From Clitoria ternatea (lineage: Eukaryota; Streptophyta; Magnoliopsida; Fabales; Fabaceae), in contig CM075672.1 of NCBI GenBank assembly GCA_037962975.1, positions 123,552,001 to 123,616,000 on the forward strand: DNA of 64,000 nt, written 5' to 3'. Under the pieces are notes generated by a model. It worked only from the letters and a program-made list of their open reading frames with translations. It was not told where the DNA came from and made no database searches. Position 1 is the first letter of the stretch, and the number at the start of each line of letters is the position of its first letter. This document shows positions 54,414 to 64,000 of the stretch, one piece after another. A program made the translations under genes and the position numbers.

Positions 54414-56499
54414 ACATCGATATACATACCATAAGGCCATACTTCAGGCCGCACACCAATAAGGTTCAGCAACACCATAAAATAACATTGGACTTCCCAA
54501 AGTCCATCAAGACATGTTCGTTATCACTTCATCATTCTTAACTTAAGATTCCTACATCAAAGTGTGTCATATGTCATCAATTACGACTCGTCCAACAGAG
54601 CTTACATGTTCATACTTAGTACATCCAGATAGGCCCAATACATTCACCATAAGCAGTTACAATCCCTACACCTGCCCGACCTATGTGTTGCTGCATCCGA
54701 CATACAGGAAGGCATCCCAATCCCATAGTGGTTACCACAAACACATAAAGTCGGCGTATAAGTGCATGTTGCCACAATGCCTAGGGCATGTAAGGCCATA
54801 TCGGGACCAGTACTTTGTATTCCTATTGCTCAGATCGGTCACACATTTTCAAACGATACCAATCCACATAAGACTTAGTGACTATCCTCACCAGTCCACA
54901 ACTAACATATTCATATCTCATCATCATTATATAGTTAATTTGGCATCCATCATGCCATATCAATCGTCAAATCTTAATTAACATCACCATAAATTGGTGT
55001 ACCAATCATATATTTTCAGTCATTACAGGGTAAATACTATATCATCGGGCCTCATCCATCCCGAAGTCATGGTCAAGCAACTTAGTAATCATCTGTTTAA
55101 TTCAAACATTGTCGGCTGTAATTCGATTCAGGCCTAAACGAGTTACTAAACTCGTAGGAAATACGCAACTTTGAGGTCAAATAAGGCTCTAAATCAGATG
55201 ATAAGCTCTCATATTAGGGATTTTCCCCTCAATCTACAACCAAGATTCATAAATCGGGCATACATCACATATCGTATCACTTCATTAAGTGATTTCTATC
55301 ACCAATATATCATCTTTTAAATCAAACGGGAAGTAATGACATGATTTAGTTTCCCCTCTACCGACTCACAATCACACCTGTTATTTCTAAGTTATTTCAC
55401 AACCCATAGTTAATCTAATGATCATAACCTCAAGGGCACACAATTTAGCCTATAGTCATACCATAAAATCATATACCATTTCCAATACCTCGTCATACTC
55501 CAAATTCAACACTATTACTCATCAATTATTAGGGGTTACATTCATTATTCGCATTCCATCACATACCAGCTTTAGCCTTAACAATTCATTACACAATAAA
55601 TCTCACTATGGATCTACTAACCATGAGGTTTGATAATTCTTCAGACTTAGAAAGTCCAAGGGGTTACCTAGCACCCATCGTGGAATACTTCCACAATGTC
55701 CCAACATCATTAAATATGGCTCATAAAAACAACATAGAGCCTAGACCACCATAGGGTCAATTTCCAAAAGGTCCGATCATACGAGATCGCATCAAGTCAT
55801 CCGGGGTTACCACACCTAGTGGGTTATAATCGAATCAATCATTCACTCGATTCGCAAATATGAAACCGAGTCATAACCCCAATCTAGTGGGTCACAACTG
55901 AATAATTCATTCCCGCAATGCTCACATATATAAAATCAAGTCTTAGCCCCAATCTGACAAGTATACAATTTCACATCTAATCACTTATCACATATTCAAG
56001 TTCCCAATCTAGGGGGATACAACAAATCACTTGTATCATGCAATATATAAGGTTCTTGCGCAAAAGGATATAAAATCCATTCTTTACAATGGCACAACTG
56101 ATCATTTAAATTCAACATACCCACACTAGGGAATTCCTTCAATATCATTCATCTAATCGACTCAAACATATGAGTTCCATTTTGTTTAACAAGCACTCCT
56201 TGACTAGACGCCACAGGCATAATGCATGTAAGAGACCTAACCAACAATACATATTTCATGGTTTCAAAATCCATGGTCTACCACCATGTCAATTCATTTC
56301 TCAGTATTCCCTATCCATGATCAACACATGGCACAAATCCATCATCATATCAATTTATATCTCGTATTTCATATTCATAAACTCAATATTTTATTTCCAT
56401 GGTTAACGTCCAATATGGATCTATCATCAAGTCAATATGTATTCGATATATCAACATCAATGCACAATAACAATATATTCATCATTTGAAGGTAATAGG
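54414..56499 (-). other. Non-coding interior of element D
   Basis: In coding relatives the chromodomain lies directly before this stem; here 2.1 kb shows none of the chromodomain or integrase motifs. The longest ORF (139 codons, plus, at 54562) resembles nothing I know. Loosely repeated phrases such as CCCAATCTAG followed by GGG recur at 55880-56010. The element is either a large non-autonomous derivative or has lost its pol end. Confidence 0.55.
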
Positions 56500-56825
56500 T
56501 GTCGCGACCGGGATCGCGGCGGCGCGGCCGACCCTCGAAACGGTTTTAAATAATAAACAGGGAGTCGCCACCAATATTTTTTAGGATAAAATAGTGGAAA
56601 AACCTTTTGTTAAAGCACTGGTTATAAAAATGAGATTCCATGATTCGGGAGTCTGATTACAGGTGAGGAAGGTATCAGCACCTCACAACTGTCCGTTATA
56701 AAAAACGGTTACCTCAATTTGATAGCGCGCATTATAATTAACCCATTAATTATTTTAATTTCTTCATAAAAAAGAAAAATGTACGGAATGACAAAATAAA
56801 CAAAGATCAACACAAAATATTTACA

Positions 56826-57225
56826 TGAGATTAACAGGACGTCTCGTCCAAATTAATCTCGCTCCGCCTTTTTAAATAGATATATATATAAAAAAAAATA
56901 TGAGATTAACAGGACGTCTCGTCCAAATTAACCTCGCTCCTCCTTTTTAAAGAGATATTAAAAATATGAGATTAACAGGACGTCTCGTCCAAATTAATCT
57001 CGCTCCTCCTTTTTTTCTTTAAAGAGATATTTAAAAATATGAGATTAACAGGACGTCTCGTCCAAATTAATCTCGCTCCTTTTTTTTAAAGAGATATTCA
57101 AAAATGAGATTAACAGGACGTCTCGTCCAAATTAATCTCGCTCCTCCTTTTTTCTTTAAAGAGATATTCAAAAATATGAGATTAACAGGACGTCTCGTCC
57201 AAATTAATCTCGCTCCTCCTTTTGA
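56826..57225. repeat. Six-copy 62-75 bp tandem repeat with hairpin
   Basis: Each unit contains GAGATTAACAGGACGTCTCG followed by TCCAAATTAATCTCGCTCC. GGACG-tct-CGTCC forms a 5-bp stem with a 3-base loop, and GAGATTAA/TTAATCTC forms an outer stem around it. Ogre-1 has three diverged units at the matching place. Confidence 0.88.
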
Positions 57226-57549
57226 TAGCAAGACAAAAAAGAAACTCTAAAAATTAAATAAAGAAAGGTGGGCCCGACAGGAACTGTTTCCCGCTCCTAC
57301 GTATTCTCGAGCTTTCGAGAAATCAGGGTCACGTAGTTCTTTAAAATGTTTTTTTTTTTAGGAAAAAGATTAGGAAGATATTGATAGGTATTATTTTAGT
57401 GAAGAATCCATACAAGGCGAAGTGCTTCGCACGTGCACGGATCTTATAAAAACTGTGTAGACGGAAGTATTTTCCGTACGACACTGATTAAGAAAAATGA
57501 ATATATATAAAAAAACTGAATGGAAAAGGAAAACGAGTACAAAAAATGA

Positions 57550-58035
57550 AAAAAACGAGCGAAGAATAAGAAAACCGAGTGAAAAATAAGAAAACCGAGT
57601 GAAACTATGAAAATCCGAGTGAAAACAGGGAAAACCGAGTGAAACAGTGACAATATGAGTGAAACAGTGAAAATCTGAGTGAAACAGTGAAAAATCTGAG
57701 TGAAACAGTGAAAATCCGAGTGAAACAATGAAATTCCGAGTGAAAACAGGGAAAAAACCGAGTGAAACAGTGACAATATAAGTGAAACAGTGAAAATCTG
57801 AGTGAAACAGTGAAAATCTGAGTGAAACAATGAGAATCTGAGTGAAACAAATGAAAATCTAAGTGAAAATAAGGGAAACCGAGTGCAAAATAGTAAATCC
57901 TAGTGAAACAGTGAGAATCTGAGTGCAAAAATAGTAAATCCTAGTGAAACAGTGAGAATCTGAGTGGAATAGTAAAAATCCGAGTGGAAATAAAGGAAAC
58001 TGAGTGAAACAGTAAGAATCCGAGTGTAAAGAGGC
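57550..58035. repeat. CCGAGTGAAAC minisatellite in Ogre-2 LTR
   Basis: About 20 irregular units of the form (C/T)(C/T)GAGTGAAACAGTGAAAAT, mostly 20-25 bp long. Confidence 0.85.
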
Positions 58036-59279
58036 CTACCGGGTGAAATTTGAGCAGAGCAGAACGATTGGGACAAGAATTGCAAGCTCGAGAGGGAAAA
58101 GGGAGCTGGAAGAAGTGCTGTTGAGTAAGAGTGTAGAGGATGTTGGGGTAAAGAAAGTGTGAAGGGTGAGGGGTGAGTGAAGTGAGAGGGAAAGAAGACT
58201 TGGCGTGAGAGAGAGAGAGAACAGAGGTTTGGCCAGAGTTTCCTCGTCTAAAGATTGCCTCCTCTTGAACGCCCTCCCCCTTGCCTATTTATAGGCTGGT
58301 TTGAGTGGAAGGCCAGCTCAGGCTTCCACTTCCGAGTGGAATGCCAGCTCAGGCCTCCACTCAGAGTGAAGTGGGGGACAACGGCTGGGTGGGAATTTTT
58401 AATTCCCCCCACTTCCACCCCTGTTTGCCACTTGTCTGCCACCCCCAGGATTCCTGGATCCACTTGGGTGGTGGAATCCAAGTCAGCACGGTCTAACAGG
58501 GGGACCTGGTGGGAATCCGAGTGAGAATGGAAGAATTCTGAGTGAGAATTATGGAAATCTGAGTGAAAATAGTGGAATTCCGAGTGAGGATATTGGAATT
58601 CCGAGTGAGGATATTGAAATCTGAATTAGAATGGTGAAAGCCGAGTGAAAAATGGTGTGATCCGAGTGAGAATGGATCGGATCCACCTTCCAATCAGTAT
58701 TCATTAACACTGGCAGTCAAATCCGAGTGAGGATGGTTCGGATCCACCTTCCAATCAGCATTCATCCACACTCGCAGTCAAATCCGAGTGAGGATGGGGT
58801 AATCCGAGCAAAAAAATGCGAAATCCGAGTGATTCTCATTCGGATCACCCTCTCAGTCAGCATTAGGAGTCAAATCCGAGTGGAAAAAGGTATTCCCCGT
58901 AGAAGGCCGAGTGAGAATACTCCTTTCCGAGTGGTTCTACTCGGTTTGTTGTTGCTGTGAGACATTCAATTGCAAACGAGTGTAAAAGCCTTGGAACCGA
59001 CTCTAACGATTCGGAAATGACTTGAAATTGACTCGGAGCTGATTGAAAATTGAGGAGAATGACTCGGAAGTTGAAATGGCTCGGATCTTGTTTGAAGAAG
59101 CAAACTGACTGAATTACCAGTCAATTCCGACTAGAAATTGATGGAAATGGGCTCGGGAAAGGTTTGAAGGAGGACTCGGAGGTTGAGTGTAAAGGAGGAC
59201 TCGGAACCGAGTGACCAACGACACGAGAACCGACTAAAATGGCTCGAAAATTGGAAGTGACATATTTTCACTCGGAATA

Positions 59280-59660
59280 GCATTGACAGTGAAGTATTTC
59301 ACTTGGAACTGACCCATTTTGAGTGATCCCACTCAGATTTGATTATTTTCGAGTCATTCCACTCGGAAATTCTTGATTATGACTCATTCAACTCGGAAAT
59401 GCTTCATTTTGACTCGGATTTGATCATTTCTGAGTAGTTCCACTCGGTTTTGATTATTTCTGAGTAGTTCTACTCGGATTTGCTCCATTCTGAGTAGTTC
59501 TACTCAGATTTGCTCCATTTTGAGTAGTTCTACTCGGTTTTGATCATTTCTGAGTAGTTCTACTCGGATTTCTCTTCAATAGTGACATATTCTAATCGGA
59601 TTTGATCTGTTCTGAGTCCTTCCACTCGGAAATGATCATTTCTGAGTCCCTCTCTCGGTT
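59280..59660. repeat. ACTCGG/GAGT inverted-unit repeats in Ogre-2 LTR
   Basis: About 12 units of 25-35 bp such as TTCTGAGTAGTTCTACTCGG. Each contains the small inverted repeat GAGTAG-ttc-(T)ACTC. Confidence 0.8.
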
Positions 59661-59734
59661 TTTTTTTTTATAAAAATTCTTTTTTTTTTAAAAAATTCTT
59701 TTCATTTGCGGATGGGCTGAAATAGGTGTTCACA

Positions 59735-59748
59735 GATGCCCCTCTTTA
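59735..59748 (-). other. Polypurine tract of Ogre-2
   Basis: On the minus strand AAAGAGGGGCATC directly precedes the LTR start TGTGAACACC. Confidence 0.85.
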
Positions 59749-59940
59749 CTTCCTTTCCTTGAGAAAAGCATGAAGTTTCTTCTTGCTTTTGAAATGGAAA
59801 GGGAGTAAAGACGTGAACACCTTTGTCAAAGTATTAAATGCAGGGGAAAAACCCAGGAATTGACACTTGAGCCTTTCAGTTAACAGGAGGTGAGAAGATC
59901 GGGGTTGATTCCCGGTAGAAAGGAAAGTAAAGGTTGCCCT

Positions 59941-60434
59941 CGTGGGCGACTGAAAAGTAAAGGGTACCTCGATAGGTGGCTGGGAAATAAAGGATGCCTT
60001 GATAGGCGGCTGGAAAGTAAAGGATGCCTCGATAGGCGGCTGGAAATTGAGGAAGCCTTGATAGGCGGCTGGAAGATAAAGGATGCCTTGATAGGCGGCT
60101 GGAAAGGTAAAGGATGCCTTGATAGGCGGCTGAAAGATAAAGGATGCCTCGATAGGCGGCTGAAAGATAAAGGATGCCTTGATAGGCGGCTGAAAGATAA
60201 AGGATGCCTTGATAGGCGGCTGGAAAGAAAAGGATGCCTTGATAGGCGGCTGGAAGATAAAGGATGCCTTGATAGGCGGCTGGAAAATAAAGGATGCCTT
60301 GATAGGCGACTGGAAAATAAAGGATGCCTTGATAGGCGGCTGGAAGATAAAGGATGCCTTGATAGGCGGCTGGAAAATAAAGGATGCCTTGATAGGCGGC
60401 TGGAAGATAAAGGATGCCTTGATAGGCGACTGGA
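59941..60434. repeat. 30-bp tandem array in Ogre-2
   Basis: About 16 units of GATAGGCGGCTGGAAGATAA followed by AGGATGCCTT. Nearly all are exactly 30 bp, one is 29 bp. Because 30 is divisible by three, long ORFs open on both strands; they are not genes. Confidence 0.92.
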
Positions 60435-62042
60435 TGGAAGGGATTGAAGGGATCTCGGGAAACAGCTTCTTGACTGAAAGAAAAGTTTGGGGTCCACTGG
60501 GGGTGCATGATGGGCTTACTAAAGGAAAGAAATCTGGGGATGATTCAGTTCAAGCTATCTTGGATGATTCGGGGAACTGCTTTTTGATTGGGAGAGAGAA
60601 GAAATGGGGGAAAGGTCTGGGACGAATACTCTAATTTTTGGAAAGATTAGAAGATTTAGGGGTACTACCTCAAGGCCGTGAGAAGAATCTGGGGTGATGT
60701 CCCAGTTAGGGCGGTTGAAAAGGCTTGGGGTACATTTCCTTTTGACGGAGTGAGACCCGAGGTGATGTCCCAGTTCAAACTTCCCAGGAGCATGGGGTAC
60801 CGCCCTTGGGTTGACAAAAGATAACCACCTGGGGAAGATGCCCCAGTTTGACATGACCTAAAAGAGCTTTGGGGGAATCTAGGGAGATGCCTCAGTTTGA
60901 TAAGTTAGAAAAAAGTTTGGAGAAACGCCTCATGACTGGAAAGGAAGAAATTTGGGGAGATGCCCCAGTTTGACATGATTGAAGGATTCTTGGAGAATGG
61001 TTATAACAAAAGGAATTCGGGAAGATGTCCCAGTTGAGTTTATTTGGGAAGCGTAGTATCATTGGGGAAGAATTTGGTGGTTCAGATACTGCCTCTTGAT
61101 GGAAAGTTTAGGATTCATTGGGGAGAGAGATCCTGAGAAGTGCCATCTTTGGCAAATGATTCCACTGGGGAGGATATTTCAAGAGGCACAGACTTTAGTA
61201 ATTGAGGATGAGAGTTTGTAGGTGCCTGATGAAAGAGTAAAACATTGAAAGGTGCCAACCTTGGCGTTTTAAGGAGGGAATTTTGAGAAGTGCCAACTCG
61301 GGGGATTCAAGGAAGAGATTTGAAGGGCTTGATTGGGGTGTTAGTGCCTGACATGACTATCTGTGAGATAACCTGCAGAAAAATGGTAAGTAACGCAAAG
61401 ATAAGTTTCAAAATCGGGTAAGTCCTGTGAAACCGCGACTCTTACGAGAACTCATGGACGAAGTAGAACGAATGAGGCAACCATAGCTTCGGAGCGCGTG
61501 CCTGGCCAAGTCCCTGCAATGATTACCTAAGATGAGGTTGAGTAGCAAGAGCATCTTGTCCCTTGCGACTTTAAATGTTTACCAATCTTTCATTTTACTT
61601 TGTTAAAATACATGTTTTTATCAGATCAACCAAATTCATAACACGTATCGAAGAGGGTGAACTTTATTCATGCACATTAAACAAGTACAGAGAAAGAAAA
61701 AAATAAAGAAGGTAAATGAAATGAATGAGGTCACATAGGTCCAGAACAAATGAAAACGGGGAAGATTCATGGATCCTCCAGTGAATCTCTAAGACTGATG
61801 AGAGCCTTAACCCCCCAACACGACTTCATGTTCACCCTTCAACCTTGCTTTTGGAAAGGTAAGTTCGACAGTGATTCACGTGCACGAGCTTGGACTCGTA
61901 CTTCTTTGAGCCAGAGGATCATTCGCATTGCCAGAAATTTGACCCTAACTTTTGCCTGAGCCGCCCTTTTCGGGTTTTCGACTCACCGGGTCACTCTTAC
62001 TTTTGCCTAAGCCGCCTTTTCAGGTTTTCAGCTTAGCGAGCA

Positions 62043-62140
62043 TTAATTTTCTTTTCTTCCTTTTTTTTCATTTTTTTTTGTTTTTTTTGTTTTTGTTTTT
62101 TTGTTTTTTTGTTTTTTTGTTTTTTTGTTTTTTTTTTGAT
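62043..62140. repeat. Poly-T / (GTTTTTTT)n low-complexity tract
   Basis: Runs of 6-9 T separated by single G, C or A. Confidence 0.9.
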
Positions 62141-62159
62141 TTGCTCTGACATCTCCTCC

Positions 62160-64000
62160 CTAAGCATAATATTTTTTTACCGCATCTGTGTTTACAGGCA
62201 TTGACAAATCCTGGCCATCCATATTAGTGAGTATTAAGGCTCCTCCAGAAAAAGCCTTCTTCACAACATATGGTCCTTCATAATTAGGAGTCCATTTGCC
62301 TCGATTGTCCTTTTGAATTGGTAAAATTTTCTTGAGTACCAGGTCTCCTTCTTGAAACTGTCGAGGCCGTACTTTCTTCTCGAATGCTCATTTCATACGC
62401 CTCTGATACAACTGACCATGACAGAGGGCAGTCAATCTTTTTCCATCAATCAAGTTTAATTGGTCATGTCGAGTTTGAACCCACTCAGCCTCTTCTAATT
62501 TTGCTTCCATCATTACCCGAAGGGACGGGATTTCTACTTCAAAAGGCAAAACTGCTTCCATTCCATATACAAGGGAGAATGGGGTTGCCCCTGTCGAGGT
62601 TCGAACCGAGGTGCGATACCCATGCAGAGCGAAAGGGAGCATCTCGCTCCAATCTCTGTAGGTGACTACCATTTTCTGCACTATCTTCTTGATGTTCTTA
62701 TGGGCCGCCTCAACCGCCCCATTCATTTTAGGTCGATAAGGAGAGGAATTGTAATGGTGAGTCTTGAAGCTTTCGCAGAGTTCCTTCATCATTTTGTTAT
62801 TCAAATTCGTACCATTGTCAGTAATGATCTGACTTGGTAGGCCATATCGGCATATCAGTTCTCGCTTGATGAATTTGACCACAATACTCCTTGTTACACT
62901 GGTATATGAAGCTGCTTCTACCCATTTGGTGAAATAGTCGATGGCGACCAAGATGAAACGATGACCATTTGAAGCTTTTGGCTCGATGGGTCCAATGACA
63001 TCCATGCCCCACATTGAGAAGGGCCATGGAGCCGTCAAGACATTTAGGGATAACGGGGGTGCATGAATATGGTCAGCGTATATCTGACATTTATGACATT
63101 TTCAGACATACTTGAAGCAATCCGCTTCCATGGTCATCCAGTAATAACCAGCCCTCAAAATCTTTCTAGACATGGCATGTCCATTAGCGTGAGTCCCAAA
63201 AGATCCTTCATGAACATCCTTCATGATTTCGTTTGCCTCATCAGCATCAACACAACGAAGAAGGACAGAGTCATAGTTTCTTTTGTAAAGCACATCCCTA
63301 TTTAAGAAGAAACCCATGGCGAGTTGCCTTAGGGTCTTCTTATCATTTTCTGTAGCACCCTCGGGGTATTCTTGACTCTGGATATATCTCTTAACATCAT
63401 GGTACCAAGGTTTCCCATCAGACTCCTTTTCCATCATTTGACAGTATGCAGGCTCACAATGCTTCTTTACTTCGATGAGAGGCATATCGTAGTCACTACT
63501 TACTTTGAACATTGAGGCAAGGGTAGCTAAAGCATCAGCCATTTGATTGTCATCCCGGAGAACGTGATGAAAAGAGATCTCGTTAAACTCCTTGATCATT
63601 TCCTTGATGTGATCATAATAAGGAATCAATTTACTGTCCCTAGTCTCCCACTCGCCTTTCAATTGGTGAATAACCAAAGCAGAGTCCCCATAAACTTCTA
63701 ACAACTTTACTTTTGCATCCAACGCTGCTTGGATTCCTAATGAGCATGCCTCATATTCAGCAATATTATTGGTACAGTCAAAACACAATCTAGCGCAGAT
63801 AGGGATAAATTCCTTATCGGGTGAAATCAAGATAGCACCAATTCCGTGCCCCAATGCATTAGAAGCTCCGTCAAATCTCAGGGTCCATTTCTCCTTTTGA
63901 CCACCTTCTTCATTGAATAATGCCATGATATCTTCATCCGGAAAGTTAAATTGCATCGGCTGATAATCATTGATGGGTTGGTGTGCCAAGTAATCAGCCA
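62160..64000 (-). pseudogene. Ogre-2 pol: RNase H and integrase, two in-frame stops, 5' end outside window
   Basis: One continuous frame runs from the right edge to TAG at 62160-62162, with TGA at 63102-63104 and 62388-62390. The RNase H is of the RVT_3/archaeal-like type: RFDGASNALGHGIGAIL (Asp), NNIAEYEACSLGI (Glu), VYGDSALVIHQLKG (Asp), DNQMADALATLASMF (Asp). Integrase follows: His-His in HEGSFGTHANGHAMSRKI, Cys pair KCHKC, Asp in WGMDVIGPIEPKASN, Asp in QIITDNGTNL and Glu in MNGAVEAAHKNIKK. The end carries EGDLVLKKILP and GPYVVKKAFSGGAL. Both TGA codons sit where Arg is expected, consistent with CGA to TGA changes, so the gene was disabled recently. It would copy and insert the element as part of the polyprotein. 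Confidence 0.9.

Larger units (their letters stand above)
49553..56499 (-). mobile_element. Element D: Tekay-like LTR element with non-coding interior, partial
   Basis: It reads leftwards. The LTR (49553-54375) is preceded on the minus strand by a polypurine tract and the conserved stem, so this is the 3' LTR. It inserted into the copia RNase H; left flank AAAAG (49548-49552) is the candidate duplication. The interior to the right (54376-56499) shows no pol before Ogre-2 interrupts it. Confidence 0.8.
56500..59734 (-). repeat. 3' LTR of Ogre-2 (3.2 kb)
   Basis: The left border is TGTCGCGACCGGG and the right border AGGTGTTCACA. It is homologous to the Ogre-1 LTR at the ends and over the hairpin block, but about 1.1 kb longer because of tandem expansions. 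These are a 62-75 bp repeat (56826-57225), a GAGTGAAACAGTGA minisatellite (57550-58035), TCCGAGTGAGAATGG-type repeats (58500-58940) and TGAGTAGTTCTACTCGG repeats (59330-59660). ORFs within are repeat artefacts. Confidence 0.9.
59749..62159 (-). other. Long 3' untranslated region of Ogre-2
   Basis: There is 2.4 kb between the pol stop and the polypurine tract. It contains a 30-bp tandem array (59941-60434), six GATGYCYCAGTT copies spaced 48-75 bp apart (60695-61035) and a poly-T rich low-complexity run (62043-62140). No supportable gene. Confidence 0.7.
56500..64000 (-). mobile_element. Ogre/Tat-like Ty3/gypsy element (Ogre-2), 3' part
   Basis: On the minus strand the order is RNase H, integrase, a long untranslated region, polypurine tract and 3' LTR. 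The archaeal-like RNase H and integrase sequence, with an LTR ending TGT...ACA, fit Tat/Ogre. It is inserted in element D's interior. The reverse transcriptase, gag and 5' LTR lie to the right of the window. Confidence 0.88.

Noticed and set aside
56826..57225. Evenly spaced palindromic repeats that look like a CRISPR array
   Set aside because: Repeats are 60-75 bp with almost no unique spacer, inside a plant LTR; no cas genes and a eukaryotic context.
57444..58085. Minus-strand ORFs rich in Phe, Ser, His and Leu (up to 128 codons)
   Set aside because: They are translations of the GAGTGAAACAGTGA minisatellite in the Ogre-2 LTR.
59876..60634. Overlapping ORFs of 141-210 codons on both strands
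   Set aside because: They are produced by the 30-bp tandem repeat, whose period is a multiple of three; no domain or expected start context.
1..64000. tRNA or rRNA genes
   Set aside because: The only tRNA-like matches are 12-20 base primer-binding sites next to LTRs; no cloverleaf or rRNA core sequence was recognised.

Overview
This window is plant nuclear DNA made almost entirely of transposable elements nested inside one another. I found no host gene, tRNA or rRNA. The host is most likely a legume: the mix is Ogre/Tat-type elements with an extra ORF1, Tekay-like chromoviruses with 3-5 kb LTRs, SIRE-like copia elements and a CACTA transposon. That is an inference from element types, not proof. 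The density of nesting suggests pericentromeric heterochromatin.

Layout. (1) 1-5252, minus: 5' part of an Ogre/Tat-like element (Ogre-1) with LTR, primer-binding site and an intact 646-aa ORF1. It sits inside the RNase H gene of (2) element A, 5253-9974, plus: a Tekay-like Ty3/gypsy element with an open RNase H-integrase-chromodomain frame and a 2.9 kb 3' LTR. A sits inside the 5' LTR of (3) element B, 9975-28933, plus: an older, stop-riddled relative of A. B's gag is split by (4) element C, 12859-21076: a very young LTR element with two 1943-bp LTRs, TSD AATAT, an intact gag and no pol. B ends inside (5) Z, a probable minus-strand LTR (28934-29201 and 41957-45037). Z is itself split by (6) a 12.75 kb CACTA transposon, 29202-41956, TSD ATT. 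The CACTA carries a decayed TNP2 transposase gene, a 13-exon gene joining a Transposase_24-like region to a Ulp1-like cysteine protease, and a solo LTR (38720-41752, TSD CTATA). (7) Z lies in the 5' LTR of a decayed copia element (45038-49552). (8) The copia RNase H is cut by element D, 49553-56499, minus: a 4.8 kb LTR, a polypurine tract and a non-coding interior. (9) D is cut by a second Ogre/Tat-like element (Ogre-2), 56500-64000, minus: a 3.2 kb LTR full of tandem repeats and the RNase H-integrase end of its polyprotein.

The insertion order can be read from the nesting: copia, then Z, then B and the CACTA, then A, C and the solo LTR, then Ogre-1; on the right copia, D, Ogre-2. The most interesting signals are non-coding. 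One is a set of small hairpins with compensatory base changes shared by the two diverged Ogre LTRs. Others are dense short palindromic or heptamer motifs (CGCTnnAGCG, CCGAGTG, TAATCGATTA) amplified inside LTRs, and a gag-only element that appears recently active.
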